64,000 nt of DNA from Aliarcobacter cryaerophilus ATCC 43158. Lineage in GTDB: Bacteria > Campylobacterota > Campylobacteria > Campylobacterales > Arcobacteraceae. The translations under genes were made by a program, and so were the position numbers. Positions 63,647 through 64,000 of this stretch are shown piece after piece. The stretch lies in NCBI RefSeq assembly GCF_003660105.1, contig NZ_CP032823.1, positions 1,798,001 to 1,862,000 of the forward strand, given 5' to 3'. The notes beneath the pieces were generated by a model. That model saw nothing but the letters and a program-made list of their open reading frames with translations, ran no database searches and was not told the origin of the DNA. How positions within the stretch are numbered: the first letter of the stretch is position 1; each line of letters starts with the position of its first letter.

Positions 63647-63991
63647 ATGGCACTTTTAAATAATCAAAAAAATATCTTACCACTTAGTAGTATTTCAGAA
63701 CTTCTAAATACAAAAACAAGAACTCTAAAAATGTATGAAGAAAAACTTCTTCTTCCTTTAGAAAAAGATAAAACTATAAAAAAACTTTATTCAATAGATG
63801 ATATTAAAATAATAGCATTTGTTCATTATCTTGCAACAATAAAAAAAATAAATTCAAATGGAATTTTATATATTTTGGAGATAATTGAAGACAATATGGA
63901 TTTAAAACATAAACAAGAATTTCTAAAAATTATTGAAAAAAAACTAGAAACACTCTCAAGTTGTGATTCAGAAAAACTAGATAACTTCTAA
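63647..63991 (+). CDS. MerR-like helix-turn-helix protein
   Basis: A 114-residue protein with a MerR-type winged HTH at about 13-60: LPLSSISELLNTKTRTLKMY, then a wing ending SIDDIKIIAFVHYL. The pattern (HTH, R-x-L-x-x-Y-E-x-x-L-L-x-P, Y-S-x-x-D) matches the MerR/HspR family. The remaining region is a short helical tail. No ligand-binding domain is present, so it is of the minimal HspR-like type. The ORF is complete at the right edge. ATG has no strong ribosome site. Confidence 0.78.
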   Translation: MALLNNQKNILPLSSISELLNTKTRTLKMYEEKLLLPLEKDKTIKKLYSIDDIKIIAFVHYLATIKKINSNGILYILEIIEDNMDLKHKQEFLKIIEKKLETLSSCDSEKLDNF

Positions 63992-64000
63992 TTTACCAAA

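Noticed and set aside
1-64000. CRISPR array, tRNA, rRNA, insertion sequence or prophage
   Set aside because: No repeat-spacer pattern, cloverleaf, rRNA segment, transposase or phage structural gene was recognised on either strand.

Overview
The window is AT-rich, gene-dense, apparently chromosomal DNA. TTG starts are frequent, AGGAG/AAGG ribosome sites lie 5-9 bases upstream of starts, and many genes have only an isolated TATAAT -10 box. Gene content points to Campylobacterota, most likely an Arcobacter/Aliarcobacter relative: class II DAHP synthase, a complete methylcitrate cycle, luxS, TTG-started panC, and a pst operon carrying its own two-component system. The taxonomic call is inference from gene families, not from a marker alignment. 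I found no rRNA, tRNA, CRISPR array, insertion sequence or prophage, and no gene-free stretch longer than 300 bases.

Layout. 1-4.1 kb: the start of a gene cut by the left edge, a Tat-exported type II sulfide:quinone oxidoreductase, leuC-mobA, then a decaying spot with an arsC whose second codon is a stop and a gene remnant. 4.1-11.3 kb: the propionate methylcitrate locus (prpB, prpC, acnD, prpF on the minus strand, a divergent HTH regulator on the plus strand). Strong hairpins follow prpC, acnD and prpF. 11.3-24.7 kb: housekeeping metabolism (hydroxyacid dehydrogenase, aroG-II, tal, serB, metF, ruvX, gltS, acpS, panC, rimO, tilS), a small redox/sulfur cluster (FmdE-like, a half-length DsrE-like protein, DsbA-like) and an orphan oligopeptide-type permease. 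24.7-29.6 kb: a small new gene, a MotA/MotB-like stator pair resembling ZorAB, an L,D-transpeptidase, an HPP membrane protein and a PhnA-like protein.

29.6-38.7 kb is a phosphate regulon: pstS, an EAL-CBS-GGDEF protein, pstC, pstA, pstB, phoU, psiE, and a PhoB/PhoR-like pair. Two 11-bp-period direct repeat arrays, one before pstS and one before pstC, look like Pho boxes. The same operon therefore contains transport, c-di-GMP enzymes and regulation. 38.7-47.9 kb: rplM-rpsI, thiamine salvage (tenA, thiM), a family 5 solute-binding protein, a HAD phosphatase, an AbrB-type membrane protein and an mla-type lipid transport operon (mlaE, mlaF, mlaD, auxiliary lipoprotein).

47.9-50.6 kb holds a two-gene ATPase plus HNH nuclease cassette with Septu (PtuA/PtuB) architecture, inserted between mlaE and luxS. 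It is the clearest accessory defence element. 50.7-64 kb: luxS, an MnmC-like methyltransferase, a DacA-like carboxypeptidase, a large NMT1/SBP3 sensor histidine kinase, metH, ilvE, an SPFH/prohibitin protein, hisIE, and two small genes (a zinc-ribbon protein and a MerR-like HTH).

The items that most deserve a second look are the Septu-like cassette, the paired Pho boxes around a c-di-GMP gene, the ZorAB-like pair without effector genes, the start-stop arsC, the half DsrE, and the fused double-SBP kinase.
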